In this document: piece after piece, positions 45,079 to 57,485 of the stretch
Position numbering within the stretch: position 1 is the stretch's first letter
How the letters are laid out: each line of letters opens with the position of its first letter
NCBI GenBank assembly: GCA_023935145.1
Contig: CM043702.1
Coordinates: 56,152,501-56,216,500, forward strand
Reading direction: 5' to 3'
Source: Bretschneidera sinensis
Lineage: Eukaryota; Streptophyta; Magnoliopsida; Brassicales; Akaniaceae
Length of the DNA: 64,000 nucleotides
Translations under genes and position numbers: made by a program
The notes under the pieces: generated by a model
The model's input: only the letters and a program-made list of their open reading frames with translations
The model's database searches: none
Told to the model about the DNA's origin: nothing

Positions 45079-48000
45079 CCCAAGTTCTGGAAAAACAACG
45101 CTGTTATTGGCTTTGGCAGGGAAGCTAGATTCTGCTCTAAAGGTGATAATTGATAGATCTAAACCTCAATTCTTTCATGGGTTTCTAACTTATAAAATTT
45201 AAATTCACTCGTCTTTGGTATCATATCTAATCCAAGAAGTGGAAATTATCTTACAGTTTTCGGGTAGGGTGACTTATAATGGTCATGGCATGAATGAGTT
45301 TATATCCCAGAGAACTGCAGTGTATATCAGTCAACATGATGTTCATATTGGAGAAATGACTGTGAGGGAAACCTTGGCTTTTGCTGCAAGATGTCAAGGT
45401 GTCGGATCCCGTTATGGTCAGTTGAACAGGCTGTTTTTATGTAGTACTTTTTTGGCTGTAATATCATTTTCATATAATTGTCTAGTGATCTATGTGTAGT
45501 TTTAAGGATAACTATTTTGGCAAATTTGCAGATATGTTATCAGAGTTGTCAAGAAGAGAGAAAGCAGCAAACATTAAGCCTGATCCTGATATTGATGTCT
45601 TCATGAAGGTAAGAGAAACCATGATCAACAGAACATTTGCTAAGCAGATTTTCTTTAATCTAAAAATTAAAGAAAGGGTAAATACTAAATATTCCTTTTT
45701 GACAGTAACAATTTCTATAATAGACAATGGATTTCCGGGTTAAGGGGTTTCATTCACTGAGGTGTTTCTATTGCTTGTAATGACATTCATTTCCTACTAG
45801 TATCTCAAATTCAATCAGCTGCCATTTTTTATGGTCTTTTAATGTTTGTTCAGATTGAGACAGATTAGAACTAGTGTAGTTTTAAGTCAGAACTAATCTT
45901 TTAAACAAGGAGTTCTGGTCCAAGAAAATCTTGCAATAATGATGATTAATTTTTCTTTTTATGTTTTTTGCAATAGTGTAGTCAATTTCAACAGAAGGTG
46001 AGGAAGCCAGTGTAATGACAAATTATATTCTGAAGGTAATAATCCTTGGATTATATTTTTAAAGACTTTTAGGAACCACTAAGATATAGACTCACATGGT
46101 TTTAAATTATTCCCATAACAAAATTACAGATTCTAGGACTAGACATTTGTGCTGATACCATGGTTGGTGATGAAATGTTAAGAGGTGTCTCTGCAGGACA
46201 GAAGAAGCGTGTCACAACAGGTAATCTAAGACATCTGTTAATCCATTAATTCTATACTGAAGGAATAAAATTTTCTATCTGTTTAAATAATTCTGCATCG
46301 TTGAATTTACAGGTGAAATGCTGGTTGAACCTGCAAATGCCCTGTTCATGGATGCGATATCAACTGGTTTGGACAGCTCAACAACTTTCCAAATAGTGAA
46401 CTCCCTCAAGCAATTTGTTCACATTCTTAATGGAACTGCTCTTATCTCCCTCCTCCAGCCAGCACCGGAGACCTATGATCTTTTTGATGACGTCGTACTG
46501 CTCTCCGAAGGCCAGCTTGTATTCCATGGTTCCCGTGAATATGTGCTGGACTTTTTTGAATCAATGGGTTTCAAGTGTCCTGAAAAGGTGTCTCTGATTT
46601 CTTGCAAGAAGTAAGTGCAGATACAATACAGCTCTTAAATATCTCTCATCCATCATAATAATTTAGGGATAAGTAGAACTCACCTTCTGCAATATGTTAT
46701 AATTCTGTGAAAATATCCTTTACTTGCAGGTGACTTCAGAGAAAGATCAGAAACAATATTGGGCACATAGAGATGAACCTTACAGGTTTATCACAGTACA
46801 GGATTTTTCTGATGCATTCCAATCATTCCATGTCGGACGAAGACTTGGCGTTGAGCTTGAGACTCCTTATGAACAGAATAAGAACCACCCAGCCGCTTTG
46901 ACATCAAAAAAGTATGGTGTTAGCAAAAAAGAGTTGCTTAAAGCTAACTTCTCGAGAGAGTACTTGCTGATGAAGAGAAATTCATTTGTCTACATCTTCA
47001 AGTTAATCCAAGTGGGTATCAAGTGTTAACTGGTTTTTTAATTTTGATTTTGGACTTCTTTTTCATGTGATTTTTATTAATATAATTTCTCTTCTGCTGA
47101 TAGCTTACGGTAATGGCAGTGATCACTATGACACTCTACCTATGGACTGAGATGCACCGGAATGATGAAACTGATGGAGGAATTTACATTGGCTCCTTGT
47201 TCTTTGGCGTGGTTATGACGTTGTTTAATGGAATGTCAGAAATTTCAATGACAATTGCAAAGCTTCCTGTCTTTTACAAGCAAAGGAACCTCCTATTCTA
47301 TCCTGCATGGATATATGCTCTTCCACCGTGGCTCTTGAAGATCCCTATCACATTTGTAGAAGTTGGCATTTAGGTATTCTTGAGTTATTATGTTATTGGA
47401 TATGATCCTAGTGTTGGAAGGTAAAAAAACTGAATTTTGATTGGAAACTTAGTAATATAATTGCTCCCATTTTCATGTTTGAGCTAATATTTTGAGATAA
47501 GGCATTTGTTCAGGTTGCTTAGGCAGTATGTTCTGCTCTTGTTTGTCAACCAGATGGCTTCTGGATTATTCAGATTCGTTGGATCTGCTGGGAGGAACAT
47601 GATTGTTGCTAGTACATTTGGTACATTTGCAATGCTCATACTTTTTGTATCGGGTGGTGTTGTGCTGTCACGAGGTATAACAAGCAAACAAATTCATTTG
47701 AGACAATTAATATTTTCTGTCAAAATATTCTATAGAATGCTAATTCCTTTGTTTAATGCCACAGAGCAAGTTAAGAGTTGGTGGATCTGGGGTTATTGGA
47801 CATCACCTATAATGTATGCACAGAACGCAATAGTGGTTAATGAGTTCCTTGGGAATAGCTGGAACCATGTAAGTTATTCTTTGAATTAGACATGTTCGTG
47901 TTTGTCTCAGAATCATCAGCTGATATTTGAAGTTTCATTTGTAACAGCCTGCTCTGAATTTAAACGAATCATTAGGAATTGTAGTTTTGAAGTCTTGTGA

Positions 48001-50690
48001 GTTTTTCACAGAGGCAAAGTGGCATTGGCTTGGAGTAGGGGCTCTGATTGGATTCATAGTAGTATTCAACATCTTCTTCACTCTAGCTCTCACTTTTCTC
48101 AAGCGTGCGTATCTTTACCTTCCACACTTTTTTTCCTTTCGAAAGTGATAGCTTATGTATTAATATCATGAAAATAATTACAGCATTCGATAAAGTTCAA
48201 ATAACAGAAATGCATGAGCAATTCAGTTATCAACTCACCAAACCAATACAGGTAATGAAATCAGAAGGAGAAACGCCTCTTCCAAGTCCTCATCTGCGAT
48301 GACTGAGATCTCTCTCGAGGACAACAATAACAAGAAAAAAGGAATGGTTCTTCCATTTAAGCCACATTCCGTTACCTTTGATGAAATTACATACTCCGTT
48401 GACATGCCGCAGGTAACAAAAAGTTCAACAAAAGTTGGTTTATTTTGGTTTCAGCTCAGTCCAGACAAATGAGAACTAATTTGGTTGCATTGAGCTCTAC
48501 AGGAAATGAAAGAACAGGGTGTTAGTCAAGATAGATTGGTTCTCTTGAAGGGCATTAGTGGTGCATTCAGGCCAGGTGTTCTCACAGCTCTAATGGGTGT
48601 TAGTGGTGCTGGTAAAACCACTCTTATGGATGTTCTCGCTGGAAGGAAAACTGATGGATATATAGATGGGAACATCACAATTTCAGGGTACCCGAAACAA
48701 CAAGAAACTTTTGCTCGAATATCTGGATACTGTGAGCAAAATGACATTCATTCTCCTCATGTTACTGTCTACGAGTCCTTGGTCTACTCAGCTTGGCTTC
48801 GACGACCTGAAGAGGTCGATGCTGAAACCAGAAAGGTTTGTTAATGACACTATTCTATTTCTTTGTTGCATTGTTGTTTTTCTGATGTAATTCTGCTCTC
48901 TAAACAAGCTAATTAGTCACTTTCTGAACTTCAATTTTTTCGTCCTGGAGCCTAGATATCCTCGTTCAAAGTTTCAGATGCAACACATAACTTGAGCTCA
49001 AGCAAATTAACAAGCATCATTGACTAAAATAAACATTTTGCATCTGTTAACCAAGCCTTCTATTAACAAATTATGTTACATTCTGGACAGTGTTAACTTT
49101 TCACTTTGACGAATTGTTGCAGAAATTCATTGAGGAAGTAATGGAGCTTGTAGAACTGAAACCATTGAGGGAAGCACTGGTAGGGTTGCCTGGTGTCAAC
49201 GGGCTTTCAACAGAGCAGCCTAAAAGGCTTACAATTGCAGTCGAGTTAGTAGCAAATCCCTCTATAATATTCATGGACGAGCCAACATCAGGGCTCGATG
49301 CAAGAGCTGCTGCAATAGTTATGCGGACAGTTAGGAACACTGTGGACACTGGAAGGACAGTTGTCTGCACAATCCATCAGCCAATCATTGATATATTTGA
49401 AGCTTTTGATGAGGTGAGAAATTTAAATAGATCTAGAATTGTTGATGCTTTTTCTTGTGAATTTTTCCCCATGTATGTATATGACACATTTTAACATTGA
49501 ATTGCAGCTCTTCCTATTGAAGTGGGGAGGACAAGAGATCTATATGGGCCCCTTGGGTCACCATTCTGTCGATCTAATCAAATATTTTGAGGTATGATAT
49601 GATGGACAGCGTAAATCTACTTCAGACGCTAATTGGTTTTAATTAACTAACTTGTGTGTAACCTTTTATTCATGAAGGATATCCAAGGAATCAGTAAAAT
49701 CAAAGATGGCTATAATCCTGCAACCTGGATGCTGGAAGTTTCATCCATGGCACAAGAAATAACTTTGGGGGTTGATTTTGCTGAAATTTACAAAAATTCA
49801 GAACTTTACAGGTAAACTAATTGATAAAATTACACAGATTGTATATGTTTCAAAGCATCTGATTGGAAAAGAATTTGATGTTGATTTATGGCATAATTTT
49901 CAGGAGAAACAAAGCACTTATCAAAGATCTAAGCACAGCTTCTCCTGGTTCAAAGGAACTCTACTTTCCTAGTCAGAACTCAGAGTCATGTTTTTTGTTC
50001 AATGTATGGCTTGTTTATGGAAGCAACATTTGTCATACTGGCGCAATCCACCTTACACTGCCGTAAGATTTGTCTTCACACTTATCATAGCATTGGTATT
50101 CGGGACAATGTTCTGGGACCTTGGCACCAAAACGTAAGTTAAACTGAAGATTTAATTACAAGTTTAGCTCTTTTTTTAATCTTTAATCGCAGGTTCTAAT
50201 TGAGATCCCTTATATATTTGCTCAATCTGTGGTATATAGTATTTTAGTTTATGCCATGACTGGATTTGAATGGACAGTCACTAAGTTCTTTTAGTATCAA
50301 TTCTTCATGTTCTCCACATATTGTACTTAACCGTAAGTCATAGCTTCGCATAATGCTTTTCTTTTGCTTATCAATATATATATTACTAAATCACTAATTT
50401 GTTTCCTTCATTTTTCTTCTGTCCTCATACAAACAAAGGATTCCAATGTGGTGGAGATGGTACTATTGGGCATGCCCAGTAGCTTGGACCTTGTATGGAT
50501 TGGTTACATCACAGTATGGAGATATAAAAGAGATGCTTCTTCAGAAGAAACAGTGGACTACTTGAGAAGATAATATGGCTTCAGACATGAATTTCTTGGA
50601 GTAGTTGCAGCTATGAATGTTTTGTTTGCGGTTCTCTTTGCAGTTATCTTTGCTGTATCCATTAAGGCCTTTAATTTCCAAAGGCGATAG
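45058..50690 (+). pseudogene. PDR-type ABCG transporter pseudogene, 3' part (exons 4 to end)
   Basis: NBD1 Walker [10 protein letters not shown] in exon 4 (45058-45142). Further exons: 45257-45416, 45532-45608, 45982-46035, 46130-46220, 46313-46610, 46730-47011, 47104-47420, 47514-47674, 47765-47868, 47948-48104, 48184-48412, 48503-48835, 49123-49413, 49508-49591, 49678-49811, 49904-50133, a remnant about 50195-50330, and 50439-50690. NBD2 is canonical: [22 protein letters not shown]1 is altered: the signature Gly is Ala (VSAGQ, 46193-46195) and the Walker B Glu is Ala (LFMDA, 46354-46356). Other damage: frameshifts about 46595, 48255 and 49991-49996, TAG at 47371 and 50292, TAA at 50571. Part of the second membrane domain before 50195 is deleted. 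The last frame ends FNFQRR at 50690. Confidence 0.93.
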
Positions 50691-50897
50691 AAGTTTGTTT
50701 TGATTTTTATTTATAGGCCTTTACGAAATAATTTTTATTATTGGATGAAAACAAGTTGTTGAGGTGTATTTGGCTCTATATATGCAAAGGCCAAAAACAA
50801 AAAAGATGCATGTAGATGTAAACATGTTTTTAATATTATGCAACAGTTTTCATTCTGTTGAATTGTAATACTATGAACTTATTTGAATTAGGAAGCA

Positions 50898-50903
50898 AAT
50901 AAA
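50898..50903 (+). terminator. Possible polyadenylation signal of the transporter
   Basis: AATAAA about 210 bp after the stop at 50690. A second AATAAA lies near 50962. Ordinary plant 3' UTR position. Usage cannot be seen from sequence. Confidence 0.45.
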
Positions 50904-51060
50904 GACAGATAGTTTCTTGTCCTTGTCCAGAAATGTGTACTTGTATTGTTCTTGGAAAGCAATAAATTAACACTTTTAATACCAGAAATCTGTGTATTTC
51001 TTGACTTTAATTGCATTAATTGTATATTGATTAGTTTTCTTAATTGGTTTTTTTAAAGGA

Positions 51061-51690
51061 TATATTCATTAACCAGAACCTCAAACAGTTACATCAGCAA
51101 CTAAAACAGAGACCAACCAAGATGGAGGACTCACTGCCCAAACATAAACATCCGGAACATATTGTGCTTGTCTAGCCAATCTATGGGCAACCCCATTTAG
51201 AACCCGAGGAACATTTGAGAAATTGCAGAACTCAAAACTGCCAGCTAAAGCTTGAATGTCTGTTATGAGAGGCCTCATGACAGATAAATCCTCACCATCC
51301 TCGTGGACTGCGGTACTAACAATCATCGAATCTCCTTCAACTTCAATTCTTCTAATGCCCAGCTCCCACGCAAACTCCAAAGCTTCCCTAGTAGCTAACA
51401 CCTCTGCAAGTAATGGGTCAGATATATACTGTATCCTCTTGGACATCGCAGCCAAAAACCCTCCCAAATTGTTGCGCAGCACCACCCATATGCCCCCCAC
51501 ATATCTTGCTCGAAAATAGCTTCATCAACGTTTACTTTTAACACGATCATGCTGTGGAGGACTCCACCGTTGGACAGCAGCAGCACCATTCTTCACCTCC
51601 CCAATTCGCAGCGCGTCCACCTCAGCTTGATAACAACTCACCGCTTGAACAAGTTCAGCATGCCTACAATCCTTACCTGATTTCTATTAT
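51061..51690 (-). pseudogene. RNase H-like (LINE-type RVT_3) domain remnant
   Basis: Minus strand, beginning near 51690. The approach RWSPP, the domain start KVNVDEAIFEQ (51540-51500), then EVLATREALEFAWELGIRRIEVEGDS and NGVAHRLARQAQ. This is the RNase H of plant L1-type LINEs or related single-domain proteins: acidic residues in NVD, E of REALEFA and D of EGDS are visible. One frameshift near 51500 separates the first strand from the rest. No RT or endonuclease is nearby, so only this fragment remains. Confidence 0.8.
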
Positions 51691-52413
51691 AACATAGCAT
51701 CCATCAGAAGATAAAAAATAAACCCCATTTGATATGGCTAAAATACACCTCCTAATAGAACAATGACACGAGGTCACCCACAAAGGTAATTAAGTCATTT
51801 CAACCTGTAAAAGAGAGCATGTGTTTAGTCGAAGAGTATCTAGAAGCTACTATCTCTATGGGGGTAAAATGGTAACTTCATTTGAGGGGTCCAATACCTT
51901 TTCTCATTAGGGTAAGATTAGAGGCCCTTTAAACATTATTTCAGATACGCTATTCATTACACACTTTTCAAAATATTTTACTCCCTTATCTTTTTCTTTC
52001 TTAGATCATTTGTTGACTTAAACATCGAAGGATTCTCCTCGAAGAACAACACTTCGGGTGACTTTCTTTTCAGGTATCTCATATGCGGCTGATTCAGACC
52101 TGACTTCTGAGACAGACTCAAATTTATCAATTTAGACCCGACCTATTTTCAGCATTAACATACAAGCTAAGGTAACCAATCGTCCCATACTCCAAACATT
52201 AAAGAAACGACTTAAAGACGTGGTAAGGAAATGGGTCAAAAGCCACCGCATGCATTATGGTTGTACATGACCGCTCCTCGATCTTCGACTCATGAAACAC
52301 ATTTCTTTTTAGCATTCAGATCTGAAGTTGGGGTCCCCATTGAGGTGGGAAAACCTTCCCTTTAGGTACAACTCTTTGAGGCCAACAACACTAAAGGATT
52401 AAGGATGAACCTC
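51691..52413. other. No recognised feature
   Basis: Non-coding sequence between the RNase H remnant and the solo LTR. No long frame and no element ends. The composition near 52200-52410 is more GC-rich than the surroundings, perhaps an old repeat, but I cannot name it. The last five bases are the TSD of the solo LTR. Confidence 0.55.
52409..52413 (+). repeat. TSD ACCTC of the solo LTR, left
   Basis: ACCTC at 52409-52413 and 54471-54475, directly next to the two LTR ends. Confidence 0.88.
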
Positions 52414-53202
52414 TGTAACGACCCATCCCAGGTTGGCCACCCTCGAGACGATGTTGTCACATTTTGAAAATCCCAGCACAACACATATATGCAACAAAAA
52501 AAAAAATATCAACTGCAATTTTTGCATCAATCCCCAACCCTAAAGAGGGGAGATACATAATTCAGATCTTGACTTAAGCATAATATACAACATAATATGC
52601 ATGAATATTTATAAATAATTTTTTTTTTAATTTTCTCATTAGTCTGAGGATGTAGACACGCACGTGGCTTACAGATAATGACTTCGTTTGAATCTCAACT
52701 CACCAACCTATCTGTCTTGCCTGCTACCTGAAACCATTGTACAATGAGGAGTGAGTTTCACAAGCTTAGTGGATTAAACTTACTAGAAGTATTCAATTTG
52801 TATAATTAGTCTTCCAATATTCATTCATCTATATCTCATATATTTTGATAATAACATTCTATTATCACTACTCATATCAAATCTTCATCCTTTATAAATC
52901 TCTTCTTCTCATATAGTTAATCATCATCTTGAGATTATCAATTCTATCTCATAATTACCTCATTATAAGGTTCACAGCATATAATCAGTCACCCAGATAA
53001 TTCTCATCATTTTATATTTCTATATTTCTTCTCAGCATAATTGTCTCTCTGTGTGACTCATTTATCTATTAATAAATCTACAATCATGACTAGCACTTTA
53101 GCCTCTCAAGTAATAACAATCAATATTTAAGCAAATGCAATGCATGAATTTAAATGTTATTATTATTGGGAACGACTTCCCACATGTCGACATGTTTATC
53201 TT

Positions 53203-53340
53203 AGACTAGCTGCTTTTCCGGTTCTTTTATTCTCATTCAGATCGGCTACCCTCCTGATTATTTTATTTTCATTTAGACAGACTATCCTCCCAGTTCTTTT
53301 ATTTTCATTTAGACCGGCTGCCTTCCAAATTCTTTTATTT
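53203..53340. repeat. 36-bp minisatellite in solo LTR, about 4 copies
   Basis: Degenerate unit of the form GACCGGCTACCCTCCCGG plus TTCTTTTATTTTCATTTA. The same unit is present 2 times at 3158-3226 (other strand), 4 times at about 55765-55900 and 5 times at about 57570-57750. Confidence 0.85.
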
Positions 53341-54233
53341 CCATATATATGCATATGAATAATGACATGAAATATACATCTGAACAATAATATAGAAATA
53401 AGTATGTATTCAAACATTTAAATTAGTTATCCTGATTATTCTCAAATTATTAATTTAAAAATTTCACTAAATTCTTCTCCTCATAATTCATATCAAATCA
53501 TCAACCATGGCTCGTCAAGAATTTCATTTATTACCTTTATTATTAAATTGACTCATTATTCTAGCAATATTACTTCTCATATAATAATTTTCTATACATC
53601 AATTATTCCTATCATACATATCAACCAATTTTTCATCTATCACCAAAGCATAAGTTAATAATTTATTATAATATTATCACTATATGTTTCACATTTATTT
53701 TGAATAATTAAAGTAAATCTAACTCATCACGTAGCACTTAGAGCTACTCGTGAATCACCTTTTTACCTTTCCTGCTCCTCTCAGCAATTTCCCTTGGTTG
53801 TTGATCGTCAACACTTGGACATAATATTTATATTAAATTTCTAATTTATTCTTCAATTCTTCCATAATTCACACCCTTCAAACATTCCCACTTTGAATTT
53901 CAGGAAATTTCATGTATGCTAAATTTCAAAAATAAACTTTATATTATTACCTTCTATTTTTTTTAGGCTTTCCATGACTCTCTATAAAATTCTCCTGTAA
54001 ATCCCATCAAAATTTTACTCTTTCAATCTTTCTTTTAGTCCCCGAGTGTTTAGAGAAATAGAGTAGTTTGAATTGTAGAAGGAAGAAAACCAAACGGGAT
54101 TTGGTAAGAAATAAGTAAAATAAACTCAAATTATATATATATATATATATAGACACACACACACACACACTTAAAAAACTTCATTAGTCAGCAGTCCCCA
54201 CCCCCCTAATTTTGCCACGCACAACATATGCTG

Positions 54234-54258
54234 TCTAACATGCAAATTGCATGTTAGA
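54234..54258. repeat. Perfect 25-base palindrome in the LTR
   Basis: TCTAACATGCA, A/T centre, TTGCATGTTAGA, read symmetrically. It recurs at 56772-56795 with one mismatch and perfectly at 58641-58665. It lies roughly 190-240 bp inside the LTR start, in U3. Confidence 0.85.
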
Positions 54259-54486
54259 TAGCTAATACCCATTGCCAGGTTTTTATTTTTTGTTTATTTT
54301 TTATTTTTTACTTTTCTTTTTCTTTTTCTTCATACTGGACCTTGTGTTTTTTTTTTTAAATTATACTTTCGCATATATATATATATATACATAAATATAT
54401 ATTATTTTAACTCTATGTTATATTTATTAAATTACTTCTTTACCCTTTCATTACGAATACAGGTAATACAACCTCAACCTCATTGA

Positions 54487-54907
54487 TGTTGATGATTTTC
54501 AAAATCAACTTGGATTTAAGTTTGGGGTGATTTAGAAAATCAAAAGAAAGGAGAAAAAAGATAAAAAAATTCTTCTTGGCTCATGAGTAATCGATTATAA
54601 GATCAATACAATCGACTGTATGATCAGGTATAAACTTTTTGTAGGTTTGTCCAGTCGACTTGACAAAGAATATAGTCAATTGTATGCCCAAGACCTGATT
54701 GATTTTGATTTCTACATAAAATACAATCGATTGTAAAAAGGACTTATTCAATTGGAAAAACAAAAATTGAATTTTTCTGAACGTTAAATGATAGTTGGTG
54801 TTGAACGAAAGTGTCTCTTGTGAAGAGACACTCAGTTAAGTTAGTTAACTACTGAACTAAAGTGTCTCTTATGAAAAGGCACTAATTAAACTCTATAAAT
54901 AAAGTGG
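54487..54907 (+). repeat. Copia 5' LTR, left part
   Basis: Starts TGTTGATGATTTTC and has several ATCGATT-containing short repeats (AATCGATTATA, CAATCGATTGTA), a pattern seen in plant copia LTRs, then duplicated AAAGTGTCTCTT blocks (54809, 54861) and TATAAATAAA at 54894. Interrupted at the TTAAC site by a gypsy element; its right part ends CAACA at 58992. TG..CA borders are inferred from TGTTG/CAACA. Confidence 0.6.
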
Positions 54908-54912
54908 TTAAC
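54908..54912 (+). repeat. TSD TTAAC, left flank of the deleted gypsy element
   Basis: TTAAC at 54908-54912 and 58828-58832, directly next to the outer ends of LTRs 54913-57009 and 57486-58827. Confidence 0.9.
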
Positions 54913-56904
54913 TGTAGTGACCCATCCCGGGTTGCCCAACCTCGAGACGATGTTGTCACATTTTGAAAATCCTAGCACGATACATATATGCAATAATAAA
55001 AATAACTCAAACTACAATTTTTACATAAATCCTCAACCCTCAACAGGAGAGATACATCATTCTGATCTTGAATTAAACATTATATACAATGTAATATGCA
55101 TGGATATTTACAAATAATTTTTTTTTTATTTTCTCCTTAGTTTGAGAATGTGAACCACGTGGCTTACAGATAATGACTTCGTCTGAATCTCAACTCACCA
55201 AACTATCTGTCCTGCCTACTTAAAATCATTGTACAATGAGGAGTGAGCTTCACAAGCTCAGTGAATTAAATTTACTAGATGTATTCGATTATATACTCCC
55301 AGTTACATCTTATAATTCAATTACTTCTAAAAAATCTTCCGATATTCATTCATTTTTTTCCTCAAATAATTCAATAACAATATTCTGTAATCACTACTCA
55401 ATTTCATAATTCCCTTATTATACAATATTTTCTTAAGTTACTCATCAGATATATCAATCTTTCAATCATATATTTAATCATCTCTAAATTCTCAATTCAA
55501 CATTATCATTTACCTCATTATGAGGTTCACAAGATATAATAACTCACTCAAACAATTCTCATCATATCATATTTTCATATTTCTTCCTTAGCATATTTGT
55601 CTCTCGGTGAGACTCATTAATCTATCAATAAATTTACAATCATGAATAGCACTTTAATATCTCAAACAATAACAACCAATATTTAAAGCAAATGCAATGC
55701 GTGAATTTAAATGTTATTATTATTAGGAATGTCTTCCCACATGTCGACATGTTTATCTTAGACTAGTTACCTTCCCGGTTCTTTTATTCTCATTCAGATC
55801 GGCTGCCATCCTAGTTCTTTTATTTTCATTTAGACCGGATACCCTCCCGGTTATTTTATTTTCATTTAGACCGGCTGCCTTCCTGATTCTTTTGTTTCAA
55901 TATATATGCATATGAATAATGACATGAAATATACATCTGAACAATAATATAGAAACAAGCATGTATTTAAACGTTTAAATTAGCTATCCTGATTATTCTC
56001 AAATTATTATTTGAAAAATTTCGCTAAATTTTTCTCCTTATAATTCATATCAAATCATCAACCATAGCTCACCAAGAATTTCATTTATTACCTTTATTAT
56101 TAAATTGACTCATTATTCTAGCAATATTACTTCTCATATAATAATTTTCTACACATCAATTATTCCTATCATACCTATCAGCCAATTTTTCATCTACTAC
56201 CAAAGCATAAGTTATTAATTTATTATAATATTATCACTATATGTTTCACATTTATCTTGATTACTTAAAGTAAATCTAACTCACCACGCAGCACTTTGAA
56301 CTACTCGTGGATCATCTCCTTGCCTTTCCTACTCCTCTCAGCAATTTCTCCCGGTTGTGGATCGTCAACACATGATCTAATATTTATATTAAATTTCTAA
56401 TTTATTCTTCAATTCTTCCATAATTCACACCCTTTGAAAATTCCCTTTTTGAATTCTGGAAAATTTCATGTATGCTAAATTTCAAAAATAAACTTTATAT
56501 TATTACCTTCTGTTTTTCTTAGAGCTTCTCATGACTCTCTATAAAATTCTCCCGTAAACCTCTTCAAAATTTTAATCTTTCAATTTTTCTTTCGGTCCCC
56601 AAGTGTTTAGAGAAATAGAGTAGTTTGAATTGCAGAAGGAAGAAAACCAAACAAGATTTTGTAAGTAATAAATAATATAAATTAAAATTTTATACACACA
56701 CACACACAAATATACTTCATTAGTGGGCATTTTCTCCCCCCTCTAAATTTTGCCACGCACAGCATGTGCTCTCTAACATGCAATTTACATGTTAGATAGC
56801 CAACACCTATGGCCAGGTGTGTTTTTTTTTTTCTTTCAAATTTTTATTTTTTCTTTTTCTTTATGCTTTCCATGCGTCCGTTTTTTTTTTTAAATTATAC
56901 TTTC

Positions 56905-56947
<43 letters not shown>

Positions 56948-57009
56948 AACTTCAAGTCATATTTATTAAATTACTTCTTTACCCTTTCATTATGAATACG
57001 GGTACTACA
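54913..57009 (-). repeat. 3' LTR of the deleted gypsy element
   Basis: 2097 bp. On the minus strand it starts TGTAGTACCCG and ends GGTCACTACA. Carries four minisatellite copies (55765-55900), the palindrome at 56772-56795 and an (AT)n run at 56907-56943. Confidence 0.9.
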
Positions 57010-57485
57010 ATTCTACCAACCTTATAAAAAATTGTCCCCGAAATTTCCTTACCTAATTCATGAAAAACTTGTGCGTATTGTTTCCTCATTCTTGGTTCAT
57101 ACTCCAAAGTAATTTTTTCAAAATCTTTGCTTCGCCATAATACTTGAATCAATTGAATAACTTTATTACGCAAGACTTGTTCATTTCTGTCTAGAATTCC
57201 TACCGGTACTTGCATAAAGGTCAAATCTTCCTGAAGTTCTATCGCCTAATTCGAGATACTATAGGATTCATCGTGTAAGTACTTTCTCAAAAGTGACACA
57301 TGAAACATGTTATGTAATTACTTTAACTCTGGGGGCAAAGCAAATCGATATGTTACTGGTCCAACTCTCTCAATCACCTCATATAGCCTCACAAATCTCG
57401 GGCTCAACTTTCCCGTCTTTTTAAACCTCAATACACCCTTCCACGGAGATATCTTCAAAAATATCTAATTACTAACTTCAAAAAC
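57010..57485 (-). pseudogene. Integrase C-terminal remnant (Tekay-like)
   Basis: Minus strand. Reads from 57485: SPWKGVLRFKKTGKLSP, GPVTYRFALPPELK, LHNMFHVSLLRKYL, then (57224-56979) QVPVGILDRNEQVLRNKVIQL, LWRSKDFEKITLEYEPRMR and YAQVFHELGKE. A few stops are present. This is the integrase C-terminal extension of chromoviruses of this type. The purine-rich tract of the minus strand lies next to the LTR. Confidence 0.85.

Larger units (their letters stand above)
52414..54470 (-). mobile_element. Solo LTR of the Tekay-like gypsy family
   Basis: 2057 bp, reverse orientation. On the minus strand it starts TGTATTACC and ends GGGTCGTTACA. The same family as 1938-3973. TSD ACCTC on both sides and no internal sequence, the outcome of LTR-LTR recombination. 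It contains four copies of the roughly 36-bp minisatellite (53203-53340), a 25-base perfect palindrome (54234-54258) and a (TA)n(CA)n run. Confidence 0.9.

Noticed and set aside
48105..48302. 65-codon frame starting MRIFTFHTFF
   Set aside because: Begins in an intron of the transporter and only overlaps exon 15 in frame by part; exon borders explain it.
53140..53417. Two overlapping repetitive reading frames, one on each strand (periodic FPVLLFSFR-like peptide)
   Set aside because: They are translations of the 36-bp LTR minisatellite; no start context, no homology, frames on both strands.
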